A program made the translations under genes and the position numbers. Below the pieces are notes generated by a model. It was given only the letters and a program-made list of their open reading frames with translations. It ran no database searches and was not told where the DNA came from. A stretch of DNA of 44,602 nucleotides. It comes from Bacteroidota bacterium (GTDB taxonomy: Bacteria > Bacteroidota > Bacteroidia > Bacteroidales > FEN-979). The stretch spans positions 1 through 44,602 of the forward strand of contig JAPLDF010000026.1 of the NCBI GenBank assembly GCA_026391835.1, read 5' to 3'. Below, in pieces: positions 1 through 8,260 of the stretch. How positions within the stretch are numbered: position 1 is the first letter of the stretch; each line of letters opens with the position of its first letter.

Positions 1-90
1 ACACAGATTTGATCTGAAAGGAGACTCTTTAAGAAAGAAAAGAAATGAAAAAAATGACTAATATTGTTTAACAAATCCGCCATCCGATTA

Positions 91-138
91 GGTGGCGCCG
101 AATGCGTCGGAATGGGTGGCGCCGAATCGTCGGAATAA
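91..138. repeat. GC-rich tandem/hairpin repeat at the broken 5' end of the surface-protein gene
   Basis: Two near-identical units of about 22 nt follow one another (GGTGGCGCCGAATGCGTCGG, then the same with one base missing). Each unit can fold, with CCGA pairing to TCGG around a 4-5 nt loop. Just before them, CGCCATCC and GGTGGCG around positions 78-98 form another hairpin. The base composition is far richer in GC than the AT-rich gene on either side. An in-frame stop (136-138) ends the unit exactly where the coding frame of the next gene resumes. This looks like an inserted REP-like element or a deletion scar; which one cannot be told from one copy. Confidence 0.6.
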
Positions 139-1881
139 TCATATTGTACTGCAGATGGCGGAAGTGCTACATGGGATACACAGCTAAGCCTTTACGATAA
201 TTCTACACTAGCATGTTTAGCTTTTAATGATGATTATTGTGGAAACCAGAGTAAAATAATATGGACGGCAAATTTTACCGGAGTTGTCCGGGTAAAGACC
301 AATCAATATAATTGTGCAATAAATTCCACTTGTGCAACTTTAGTTTACAAGGGATCAAATGGTGGAGGAGGAGGATGTACGAATTGGTATACATCACCGT
401 CATCAGCTTATTTTTCGTACCCTGCCAATTCAGGTTACTTTTCGGTTTATGCAACAGGAACATCATGCATGATGACCGCAACACCTAGTGATGGATGGAT
501 ACATATAGACTATTATAGTGGTGGATACAATTACAATGTTGATGCTAACTATACATGTGCTTCACGAACTGGAACCGTTGATATTTATGATGCGAATAAT
601 AATGGTATTTGGGTAACCAATTTTACGATAACACAGGAGGGTAATTATAATTCATGTACCAATTGGTACATAAACCCAACATTAGGGAGCTATTCATCAT
701 CTTCAAATTCAGATTACTTTACCGTTTATGCAACCGGAGGGTCTTGTGGATATCATGTTACTGCGAGTGATTCATGGATTACAACAACATATAATGGTGG
801 TGAATTAGATTTTAATATTGATGCTAATACCGATTGTGCGACTAGGACAGGATATATTTATGTTTATATAACGTGTACAAATGCACTTATAGGTACATAC
901 ACAATAATGCAAGCAGGATCAGGTGCATTGCCCGGTGCAGCTACTGTAACCGGACCAAGTCCTACATGTCAGGGTAGTTCACAAACTTATTTTTGTTCAT
1001 CAACGGGAGCAACATCATATAATTGGACATTACCCCCCGGATGGTCAGGTTCAAGTTCAAATAGTTCAATTATTGTGACTGTGGGCAGCAATTCGGGAAA
1101 CGTCTGTTGTACACCAATAAATGCTTGCGGTCCTGGGACGCAGGGATGTTTCCCAGTTGCAGTTACAGGAATTCCATTCTGCAATAATATTACAGGCAGT
1201 TCGAGTGTTTGTCCGGGCACAACTCAAAGCTATAGTACAAGCGGAAATGCTACTTCATATAATTGGACATTACCCCCAGGATGGTCAGGGTCAAGTTCAA
1301 ATAGTTCCATTACTGTGACTGTAGGCAGCAATTCGGGTAATGTCTGTTGTACACCCTTAAATGCTTGCGGTCCTGGGACACAAGTATGTTTCGCTGCTAC
1401 AACAGTTACAGAAATTCCACCTGTGCCAACAATAACTGTAAATGGCACTTCATTAATGTCAAGCGCTGGGACAACGTATCAATGGTATTTAAACGGGACC
1501 TTAATTCCAGGAGCTACTACACAGTTTTACACTTGTGCAGGTAGTGGATTTTATCAGGTTGAAATCACAAACATTTATGGCTGCGCAGCAATTTCCGCAC
1601 CCTTTGGATGCCCGAATGCTATTGAAGAAAATATTTCAAGTAATATTAAGATTTATCCGAATCCGACTGATGGTATATTTACTCTTGAGATGAGAGGTCA
1701 GGTTACAGGGAAATCTGATTATAGAATTAAAATTTTTAATTATCTGGGACAAGAAATTTATGATCAAGAAATCCTAATTAAGAAGACTGAAATTGATTTG
1801 AGCAATAAGCCAAAGGGAATTTATTTTGTACAAATAAACACAGAAGAAAGAACTTATATAAGCAAGGTCGTAATTCAATAA
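139..1881 (+). CDS. T9SS-sorted cell-surface protein with BACON-like and PKD/Ig-like domains, 5'-truncated
   Basis: The frame is open from 139, directly after the repeat element, while the first in-frame ATG is only at 469, inside a domain, so the real 5' end is missing. Residues before 469 read like a secreted-protein domain (LYDN, C-rich). Then come two BACON-like units (CTNWYINP..., VYATGGSC), two Ig/PKD-like domains nearly identical in DNA sequence (about 1009-1150 and 1249-1390), a short Ig-like segment, and a C-terminal type A sorting domain (IKIYPNPTDGIF ... GIYFVQI ... SKVVIQ). Such proteins are exported and attached to the surface by the T9SS. A possible original start lies at 45 (MKKMTNIV then stop at 69-71), which would be a signal peptide cut off by the repeat. 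Codon use is much more AT-rich than in the neighbouring R-M genes. It is probably a pseudogene, or expressed only as a fragment. Confidence 0.7.
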   Translation, partial: SYCTADGGSATWDTQLSLYDNSTLACLAFNDDYCGNQSKIIWTANFTGVVRVKTNQYNCAINSTCATLVYKGSNGGGGGCTNWYTSPSSAYFSYPANSGYFSVYATGTSCMMTATPSDGWIHIDYYSGGYNYNVDANYTCASRTGTVDIYDANNNGIWVTNFTITQEGNYNSCTNWYINPTLGSYSSSSNSDYFTVYATGGSCGYHVTASDSWITTTYNGGELDFNIDANTDCATRTGYIYVYITCTNALIGTYTIMQAGSGALPGAATVTGPSPTCQGSSQTYFCSSTGATSYNWTLPPGWSGSSSNSSIIVTVGSNSGNVCCTPINACGPGTQGCFPVAVTGIPFCNNITGSSSVCPGTTQSYSTSGNATSYNWTLPPGWSGSSSNSSITVTVGSNSGNVCCTPLNACGPGTQVCFAATTVTEIPPVPTITVNGTSLMSSAGTTYQWYLNGTLIPGATTQFYTCAGSGFYQVEITNIYGCAAISAPFGCPNAIEENISSNIKIYPNPTDGIFTLEMRGQVTGKSDYRIKIFNYLGQEIYDQEILIKKTEIDLSNKPKGIYFVQINTEERTYISKVVIQ

Positions 1882-1969
1882 TATTTATCAATACTCCGGT
1901 AAAAATTAACCAATGATTAACAGTGTCATGGTAGTAAAAACCTTCAGAATGGGCTAGTGGAAAAAATGC

Positions 1970-4273
1970 TCACGCCGCCCCCACCGCATACAAATGCTTC
2001 TGAAATGACAAAAACGTTGATCTGATCATGCTTACATCACCCAGGTGTTCCATGGCATCGGAAAGGGCATGATACTTCAGCGTCAGCAGGCTCGGGAGTT
2101 TTTCCTGGTCCAGCTGGTCAACGCCCGACTCAATGTACTTTGACAATACAAAGTCCAGGAACTCCTTATGTTTGTCATCGAGGCCGAAGTAGATCATCTC
2201 CCTGGCCTTGACAACCCGGTTGAACCGTGTGATCTTTGGCCTGGCAAAGGAGACATACTCCAGTACATCGAACAGGTCACAGTCCTCCGCATTGATCATC
2301 CGCTGCATGGCCGACAATTCTTCCCTGCCGAACCCAATGCCGGCGATCTTGTCAAGAAATGCTTTGCGGGTAATGGGATCAGACCATATCGCCCGCAGCT
2401 CCTCCTCATTCTTAAAGAACTCAGGCAGCACCCCGTAAAGGTTCTGCAGGAACTGCTCCGCTGATATGGGCTTCCCGTCCGAACTCCAGTACGAGGTGGA
2501 TATCATGTGCTGAATCTCCCGCTCCTTGCCATCCCGCAGCTTTATCCTGATCTTTTGATCCTTTACAGGCGGCACAGGTGGTTCAGGGCGGGGTGGCTTT
2601 GGCGGCGCCGGTGGAGATGTGCCTCCCGCAGGGACAGGCTGTTCCGGCTCACCGTCCCACTCTGGATCGGCAAAATGATGGTAGGCGTCCACAAAATCAT
2701 AAATGGTAAAGTATTCCTTCCCGTCGAACAGCCTTGTTCCCCGTCCGATGATCTGCTTAAACTCGATCATGCTGTTGATGGGACGCATCAGGATGATCGA
2801 CCTGATGTTGCGGGCATCAACACCCGTTGATAGCTTTTGTGACGTTGTAAGGATCGTGGGGATGGACTTTTCATTGTCCTGGAACTCCCGCAGGTACTGT
2901 TCACCCAGCATACCGTCATTGGCGGTAACCCTGACGCAGTAGTTCGGCTCCCTGCTCGTTTTAACCTGGCTGACCAGATCCCTTACCGCAGCGGCATGAT
3001 CCTGGGTGGCGCAGAACACGATGGCTTTCTCATGCTGGTTGATCTCATTCATGAAGATTTCAACCCGCTTGGCTTCACGCTGCCTGATCTCGATGATCCT
3101 GTTGAAATCGGATTCCTGGTAAAGCTTGCCTTCCTCCACCATTCCCTCAATCACATCATCGTCGGAGGTGTACAGATAATCATCCAGGGTGGTTTTAATG
3201 CGTTTCACCTTGAAGGGGGTAAGGAATCCGTCGTTTATTCCCTCCTTCAGGGAGTAGATGTACACGGGATCGCCGAAGTATCGGTAGGTGTCAACGTTGT
3301 CTTTGCGTTTGGGGGTGGCTGTCAGCCCCAGCTGGACTGCCGGGGCAAAATATTCCATGATCGCCCGCCAGTTGCTCTCATCATTCGCCCCGCCACGGTG
3401 GCATTCGTCAATGATGATGAAATCGAAGAAGTCGGGCGGGTACTCACCAAAGTACGGGGTGTTCTCCGGTCCGCACATAAAGGTTTGGAAGATCGTAAAG
3501 AAGATGCTGCCGTTGGTAGGCACACCGCCCTTTTTGCTGATCTCCTTCGGGCTGATACGCACCAGGGCGTCCTCGGGGAATGCCGAGAATGCATTGAATG
3601 CCTGGTCGGCCAGGATGTTCCGGTCGGCCAAAAATAATATCTGCGGCCTGCGTGATCCGTCACGCCTGAGGTTCCATCGTGATTGGAACAGTTTCCATGC
3701 AATCTGGAATGCGATGTACGTCTTGCCTGTTCCTGTAGCCAGCGTTAACAGTATCCGCTGCTTCTCTTCGGCAATGGCTGCCATGACATTGTTGACGGCG
3801 ATCTCCTGGTAGAACCGAACCTCCTTCGTGCCGCCAACGTCCTCAAACGGGATGTTGCTGAACTTATCCCGCCAGAGGTTCCGGATTTCAAAGGTCTTGT
3901 TCCATAGCTCATCGGGGGTCGGAAAGTTGGGTACGATCCCTTCCCTGCCGCTGGTCATGCATACCTGGTATATCTCCCTGCCATTGGCGGCATAGGTGGT
4001 ATCCAGGTTCATCTTTTCGGCGTAATTCTTTGCCTGCGCCACCCCCTCACCAACTTCCCGCTCATTGCTCTTGGCTTCGATAGCCGCCAGCTTTCGTCCT
4101 TTATACACCAGCACATAATCTGCAATCAGGGGTTTGCCCCGGCTGCCGCCTGTCTGAATCCTGCCAGCTGTGATATGATGCTCCCGCAGGATGCGGGAAC
4201 CTTCCACCACGCCCCAGCCGCTTTGTTTAAGCTGCGGGTCGATCAGTTCTGCACGGGTTTCGGCTTCGTTCAT
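1970..4273 (-). CDS. hsdR: Type I restriction endonuclease R subunit (EcoEI-type)
   Basis: The 767-residue motor and nuclease subunit of a type I restriction enzyme; with HsdM and HsdS it cuts unmethylated DNA after ATP-driven translocation. The N-terminal nuclease domain shows D52, E66-A-K68 and the Q80-x3-Y84 motif of type I nucleases. The SF2 helicase core has Walker A ATGTGKT (179-185), DECH (289-292), TAT (318-320) and a late arginine-rich motif (GRGTRLFDG). A proline-rich linker (about 560-590) precedes the EcoEI-type C-terminal domain that binds the methylase. All catalytic motifs look intact. It is the last gene of the minus-strand operon, 63 nt after the transposase gene. Start ATG at 4271-4273. 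Confidence 0.95.
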   Translation of the reverse strand: MNEAETRAELIDPQLKQSGWGVVEGSRILREHHITAGRIQTGGSRGKPLIADYVLVYKGRKLAAIEAKSNEREVGEGVAQAKNYAEKMNLDTTYAANGREIYQVCMTSGREGIVPNFPTPDELWNKTFEIRNLWRDKFSNIPFEDVGGTKEVRFYQEIAVNNVMAAIAEEKQRILLTLATGTGKTYIAFQIAWKLFQSRWNLRRDGSRRPQILFLADRNILADQAFNAFSAFPEDALVRISPKEISKKGGVPTNGSIFFTIFQTFMCGPENTPYFGEYPPDFFDFIIIDECHRGGANDESNWRAIMEYFAPAVQLGLTATPKRKDNVDTYRYFGDPVYIYSLKEGINDGFLTPFKVKRIKTTLDDYLYTSDDDVIEGMVEEGKLYQESDFNRIIEIRQREAKRVEIFMNEINQHEKAIVFCATQDHAAAVRDLVSQVKTSREPNYCVRVTANDGMLGEQYLREFQDNEKSIPTILTTSQKLSTGVDARNIRSIILMRPINSMIEFKQIIGRGTRLFDGKEYFTIYDFVDAYHHFADPEWDGEPEQPVPAGGTSPPAPPKPPRPEPPVPPVKDQKIRIKLRDGKEREIQHMISTSYWSSDGKPISAEQFLQNLYGVLPEFFKNEEELRAIWSDPITRKAFLDKIAGIGFGREELSAMQRMINAEDCDLFDVLEYVSFARPKITRFNRVVKAREMIYFGLDDKHKEFLDFVLSKYIESGVDQLDQEKLPSLLTLKYHALSDAMEHLGDVSMIRSTFLSFQKHLYAVGAA

Positions 4274-4336
4274 GGGTTGATTTTCAAGACAACATTCCGT
4301 TAATTTGTTTCACATTCAACATCAGCCTGTTAAAAT

Positions 4337-5359
4337 TCATTTGATACCATATTTTTCCAGCCATTTTGCCGGGTTGTTTACAATATACTGTTCGATGCGA
4401 TCATATTCCCCGTCATCCCTGATGATCCTGTCGTAGAAACGGGTCTGCCAGTCAAAAGTAATATTATTTTTCCGTGCATACATGGTAACTGCCGATTTAA
4501 AGCCACGGACAATGGACGCAAGGTTTTTCCGTTGCGGGCCGAACCTGCCGCCCCCGGTATGTCCGGAACGGTTAAAAGAATTTGGTCCGATGACGATGAT
4601 TGCATGAAAATGGTCGGGCATGATCACATATTTGCCCAGGATCAGGTTCATGTCCGGCCGCAATCCCGGGGTTTTCAACCATTCGGCATCAGCGATTTGT
4701 CCCAGGGCCGACAGGCGCATCGTTGCCGCCGGAATATGATTCGCCACCGGCGGTTGCGCCGATGGTTGGGCCGGTGGTTGGGCCGGCGGTTGGGCCGGTG
4801 GTTGGGACGACGGTTGGGCCGGCGGTTGCGCGGATGGTTGCCCCGGCGGTTGGGCCGGTGGTTGGGCCGACAGTTGGGCCGGCGGTTGGGCCGGTGGTTG
4901 GGCCGATGGTTGGGCCGGCGGTTGCGCGGATGGTTGCCCCGGCGGTTGGGCCGACGGTTGGGCCGGTGGTTGGGCCGGTGGTTGGGACGACGGTTGGGCC
5001 GATGGTTGGGCCGGCGGTTGCCCCGGTAGAGACGCCATGCATGGCGTCTCTACATGATTCGCCCCCATCGGTTTCCCCGGTAGAGACGCCATGCATGGCG
5101 TCTCTACATGATTCGCCCCCAATGGTTTTGTCGCGGATGGTTGCGCCCCCATCGGTTGTGTCGCGGATGATTGCGCCCCCATCGGTTGTGTCGCGGATGA
5201 TTGCGCCCCCAATGGTTTTAACGGTACTGTCGTTTCCCAAAAATAATGTTCATGACCCGCGGTGCAAATGGTGATAAAATAGGCCGCATGGGTCGAATAA
5301 TCCCAGGAATCAAAACGTGCCGACGGCACACGATATCTGTTTCCAAATCGTTCTGCCAT
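4337..5359 (-). CDS. rayT: REP-associated Y1 (HUH) transposase with a large repeat-encoded insert
   Basis: A 340-residue member of the Y1/RAYT family, enzymes that nick and join single-stranded DNA at palindromic REP sequences. The conserved parts are an N-terminal strand (RFDSWDYSTHAAYFITICT, residues 15-33), the HUH motif MPDHFHAI (248-254 region), a tyrosine-bearing helix with candidate nucleophile Y294 (FKSAVTMYARK), and the C-terminal RFYDRIIRDDGEYDRIEQYI block. Without residues 48-204 it would have the usual family length of about 180. That insert is three decapeptide repeats (ATQPMGAQSS), two copies of an 18-residue unit holding VETPCMASLPG, and a long QPPA/QPSA array. Only 6 nt separate its start from the hsdS stop, and it lies between hsdS and hsdR. 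Family assignment is firm; activity is unknown, since the insert may disturb folding. Confidence 0.88.
   Translation of the reverse strand: MAERFGNRYRVPSARFDSWDYSTHAAYFITICTAGHEHYFWETTVPLKPLGAQSSATQPMGAQSSATQPMGAQPSATKPLGANHVETPCMASLPGKPMGANHVETPCMASLPGQPPAQPSAQPSSQPPAQPPAQPSAQPPGQPSAQPPAQPSAQPPAQPPAQLSAQPPAQPPGQPSAQPPAQPSSQPPAQPPAQPPAQPSAQPPVANHIPAATMRLSALGQIADAEWLKTPGLRPDMNLILGKYVIMPDHFHAIIVIGPNSFNRSGHTGGGRFGPQRKNLASIVRGFKSAVTMYARKNNITFDWQTRFYDRIIRDDGEYDRIEQYIVNNPAKWLEKYGIK
4741..5024. repeat. 12-bp tandem array inside rayT coding QPPA/QPSA
   Basis: Degenerate copies of a 12-nt unit (GGTTGGGCCGGC and variants with GGCGAC, GATGGT or CCCCGG) run for about 280 bp. Because the unit is a multiple of three, gain or loss of copies changes the length of the encoded proline-glutamine-rich stretch without breaking the frame. 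The same array leaves all frames open on both strands. Confidence 0.9.
5026..5053. repeat. Perfect 28-bp palindrome (REP-like), copy 1, inside rayT
   Basis: Left arm GTAGAGACGCCATG is followed at once by its exact reverse complement CATGGCGTCTCTAC. It is read in frame on the minus strand as VETPCMASL. Perfect palindromes of the GTAGAGACGC...GCGTCTCTAC kind are the type of sequence Y1/RAYT enzymes act on. Confidence 0.95.
5080..5107. repeat. Perfect 28-bp palindrome (REP-like), copy 2, inside rayT
   Basis: Identical to the copy at 5026-5053, displaced by exactly 54 nt (18 codons), so both are translated in the same frame. Both copies are followed by ATGATTCGCCCCCA, indicating duplication of a whole 54-nt unit. 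Confidence 0.95.
5115..5218. repeat. 30-bp tandem array inside rayT
   Basis: Three to four copies of a 30-nt unit (GTCGCGGATGATTGCGCCCC then CATCGGTTGT) encode the decapeptide ATQPMGAQSS on the minus strand. Copies differ by one or two bases. Its GCGCCCCCAATGG/ATCGG part is shared with the segment between the two palindromes. Confidence 0.85.
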
Positions 5360-5365
5360 GACATG

Positions 5366-6502
5366 TCACAATTCCCCTGAGAAGGCTTTCTCAAGAATTG
5401 ATTTTTTCAACTCATCCAAATTGGCGAGTTTCTTTTGGTATATAGCTTCAAGTCTTTGGGTTTCAATGGCAAGGTTGTCAAGTCGGGTTACGAATGACTG
5501 CTGTTCTAACAATGGTGGAATCGGAATGGGATAAGTCTTAAGTTTTGTACCGTTAATATTCGCTTGGTTTACGCTTGAAATAACAACAGTTTTCCCAAAA
5601 TTGATGGCTTTATCACTACTGAGGTAATAGTTAAGATAGTCTGCGTCAATCAAATTTTCCTTGCGATGAAGCCTAATAAGATAACCTGCAAAAATGGACG
5701 GCATTTCCCCTTTGTAAATAGCAGATTTTCCAACTAATTCTGGACTATTTGTCCGATTGAATAAGACGTCATTATTTTTAAGCAAGTATTTATTGATCTC
5801 AGCTTCGTCATCAGTATATACCAGACTATCCCAAACAAACCTTCGGTTTTGGATGTTGCCCATGCGCAGTACCGGTATTTTTCCTTTTTCCTTCGATTTT
5901 GAGGAGGTACCATATTCAACTTTTCCACAAACATCACCTATTGTGGTTTCTTTCCACTTTTTATCATGATTGGTAAAAAAGTTGTTCATATATATGTCAA
6001 AAACCTCCCGTGCATTTGCAACGTTCTTTTCTGCATTCACTTTGGCTTTGGCAATGGCGGCAAAAGCTTCATCAAGGATGGTGACGATGCGGTGCTGTTC
6101 TGATATTGATTTCGGATATTGGACCAAAACTGGCGATAATGCCTGTCTTGTAATTTGAGGTTGTGCTGCACCACTAATAACTTTGGAAATATCAATACCA
6201 CCCCGAAAAAAATATTCAAGAAAACGAACATTTACTGAATCGGCAATTGGTCGAACTACCATTGCATTCCCAGTTATCCAAGACTTTGACTCTGAAATAT
6301 TAACGGAACCACATGTTGCCCCCCTACACGTTATTAGTAACTGTGGTTCTTCATGATTAAATTTATCATACCGTCCTATTATTCCATTAGCACCAAATAC
6401 AGGATATTTACCAGTAGGCGCCATTTCTTTTGTTGAAATAGTTTTGGGTTGATATAGTTCACAAATTTCCCCAAGAGTCTTTACTTCCCACCCCTTCTTC
6501 AT
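5366..6502 (-). CDS. hsdS: Type I restriction-modification specificity subunit
   Basis: A 378-residue S subunit that sets the DNA target of the HsdM methylase and HsdR nuclease. It has the standard double layout: target-recognition domain 1 (about 1-130, with GATCGSVN and FGANGIIGRYD typical of this half), a helical spacer beginning ISEQHRIVTILDEAFAAI (133-175), target-recognition domain 2 (about 182-325, starting KWKETTIGDVC), and a second spacer PPLLEQQSFVTRLD ... LKKSILEKAFSGEL. Its start overlaps the hsdM stop by 4 nt (ATGA). Both halves look complete. No extra or inverted hsdS segments that could recombine with it are present in the window. Confidence 0.95.
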   Translation of the reverse strand: MKKGWEVKTLGEICELYQPKTISTKEMAPTGKYPVFGANGIIGRYDKFNHEEPQLLITCRGATCGSVNISESKSWITGNAMVVRPIADSVNVRFLEYFFRGGIDISKVISGAAQPQITRQALSPVLVQYPKSISEQHRIVTILDEAFAAIAKAKVNAEKNVANAREVFDIYMNNFFTNHDKKWKETTIGDVCGKVEYGTSSKSKEKGKIPVLRMGNIQNRRFVWDSLVYTDDEAEINKYLLKNNDVLFNRTNSPELVGKSAIYKGEMPSIFAGYLIRLHRKENLIDADYLNYYLSSDKAINFGKTVVISSVNQANINGTKLKTYPIPIPPLLEQQSFVTRLDNLAIETQRLEAIYQKKLANLDELKKSILEKAFSGEL

Positions 6503-7947
6503 ATCAACCCCCTTATCGTATTTAATATCTCAGCACTCTCCCGATCCAACTCCAGCATCTCATCAAGGATCGCCTTCGGATCACGCAGGGCAGCTTCTTC
6601 TTTCTTGTTGGGGTTCTTGGCTGACAGATCGTATGTGCTGGTATCAACATCAGCCACATCCACAGACCATGAATTCAGCGAATCCGCCTTTGTCTTTTGC
6701 AACGCCACAAACTCAGCCAGGTCATTTTCATTGAGCGGGTTGGTCTTGCCAAGGTTGCGGTCGAGGTTGAGCTGGTAGAACCACACCTTGCGGGTGGGCG
6801 CACCTTTCTCAAAGAACAGCACGACGGTCTTTACGCCTGCTCCCGTGAACGTGCCGCCAGGGAGGTCAAGCACCGTGTGGAGGTTGCAGCTGTCGAGGAG
6901 GAGCTTGCGCAGGCTCACGGAGGCGTTGTCGGTGTTGGACAGGAAGGTGTTCTTGATCACCACCCCGGCCCGGCCGCCCGCCTTGAGTATCTTAATGAAA
7001 TGCTGCAGGAAAAGGAATGCGGTTTCACCCGTCTTGATCGGGAAGTTCTGCTGCACCTCCGCCCGCTCCTTCCCCCCGAAGGGCGGATTGGCAAGCACAA
7101 TGTCATAACGGTCCCGCTCCTGGATATCGGCAAGGTTCTCAGCCAGCGTATTCGTATGCACGATGTTCGGGGCTTCGATGCCGTGGAGGATCATGTTCAT
7201 GATGCCGATGATGTACGCCAGCGATTTCTTCTCCTTGCCGTAGAATGTTCTCTTCTGCAGGGTTTCCACATCCTTTGTGGTGAGGTGCTTGCTCTCCTTC
7301 ATGAACTCAAATGCCTCACATAGGAAGCCAGCAGAGCCGACAGCACCGTCGTAAACCTTATCGCCGATGGATGGTGCCACTACCCTGACGATCGTGCGAA
7401 TTAAGGGGCGGGGGGTGTAGTATTCTCCGCCATTACGGCCGGCGTTGCCCATGTTCTGTATCTTACCTTCGTACAGATGCGACATTTCATGCTTCTCAGC
7501 ATGGGACCGGAAGCGCAGCTCATCGATCAGGTTGATCACCTCACGGAGGTTGTACCCGCTTTGCAGCCGGTTCTTTAGTTCACTAAAGATTTCCCCGATC
7601 TTGTATTCAATTGTGTCGGCTTTCTCAGCTTTAAATTTCTTCAGATAGGGGAACAGGTTGTGATCTACAAAATCCTTCAGGTCATCACCTTTGAGTGCTT
7701 TGTGAAAATCCAGCTTGCCATCGCCATTCTTCGGGGAAGCCCATACATCCCATCTGTACTCCGGGCTTATGATATAGCTATAGGTGGTGCCGGAAAGCTC
7801 TGCAGAGGTTTTGCGATCCTTTTCCAGGTCATCGAGGTATTTGAGAAACAGTATCCAGGAGGTCTGCTCCACATAATCAAGTTCACTGCCGCAGCCTGCA
7901 TCTTTGTGGAGGATGTCGTCGATGTTTTTAAAGGTTTGTTCAAACAT
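6499..7947 (-). CDS. hsdM: Type I restriction-modification DNA methyltransferase subunit
   Basis: A 482-residue N6-adenine methyltransferase that protects host DNA and forms the core of the type I complex. It contains an N-terminal helical domain (about 1-140), the GEYYTPR motif (174-180) that precedes the SAM-binding fold, motif I as DGAVGSAGFL (200-209), and catalytic NPPF (287-290). Motif I departs from the common DPACGTGGF form but keeps the small-residue pattern. It is the first gene of the operon and overlaps hsdS by 4 nt, implying coupled translation. A candidate promoter lies about 105 nt upstream. Confidence 0.95.
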   Translation of the reverse strand: MFEQTFKNIDDILHKDAGCGSELDYVEQTSWILFLKYLDDLEKDRKTSAELSGTTYSYIISPEYRWDVWASPKNGDGKLDFHKALKGDDLKDFVDHNLFPYLKKFKAEKADTIEYKIGEIFSELKNRLQSGYNLREVINLIDELRFRSHAEKHEMSHLYEGKIQNMGNAGRNGGEYYTPRPLIRTIVRVVAPSIGDKVYDGAVGSAGFLCEAFEFMKESKHLTTKDVETLQKRTFYGKEKKSLAYIIGIMNMILHGIEAPNIVHTNTLAENLADIQERDRYDIVLANPPFGGKERAEVQQNFPIKTGETAFLFLQHFIKILKAGGRAGVVIKNTFLSNTDNASVSLRKLLLDSCNLHTVLDLPGGTFTGAGVKTVVLFFEKGAPTRKVWFYQLNLDRNLGKTNPLNENDLAEFVALQKTKADSLNSWSVDVADVDTSTYDLSAKNPNKKEEAALRDPKAILDEMLELDRESAEILNTIRGLI

Positions 7948-8260
7948 ATGTTTTGCCGGAAGTAAGATGAGTTGTCGTTGAAATTATCGGTAGTTGCCGG
8001 CCTGGAAGGCCTTGCGTATTGTTAATGTATGACCGTTTTGCATGCGTGATCAAATGTACATAAAAATTGAATCTTCCTGCATCCCGGGGATTGAATTTGG
8101 AAAAGGCAGATCAGCGGTTTTCTTTTTGTAAATTTAAAAGGAAATGTTTGCAAATGAATAAATGTGGTTATCTTTATATTGTGAAAAACTTATCAATTAC
8201 ATTATGGTAAATAGATTTTCAATAAGTTAACCAACCTCATCTCGCAAACTCACCTGCATC
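7948..8260. other. Divergent intergenic region between hsdM and the FISUMP gene
   Basis: About 310 bp separate the two divergent genes. I see no open frame of note. It must hold promoters for both directions; one good minus-strand TAnnTTTG element is present at 8051-8058, while the plus-strand side shows only AT-rich sequence (TATCTTTATA near 8168). Confidence 0.6.
8051..8058 (-). promoter_or_regulatory. Candidate -7 promoter element for hsdM
   Basis: Reads TACATTTG on the minus strand, matching the Bacteroidota -7 consensus TAnnTTTG, about 104 nt before the hsdM start. No clear TTTG -33 element is found at the usual spacing. Confidence 0.35.

Noticed and set aside
4689-5274. Long open frames on both strands over the rayT repeat region, coding proline/valine- or threonine-rich repeats
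   Set aside because: They exist only because the 12- and 30-bp units keep all frames free of stops. The true frame is the one continuing into the transposase domains.
5366-6502. Possible phase-variable (shuffling) hsdS
   Set aside because: No second hsdS, inverted repeats or site-specific recombinase gene is present near the operon.
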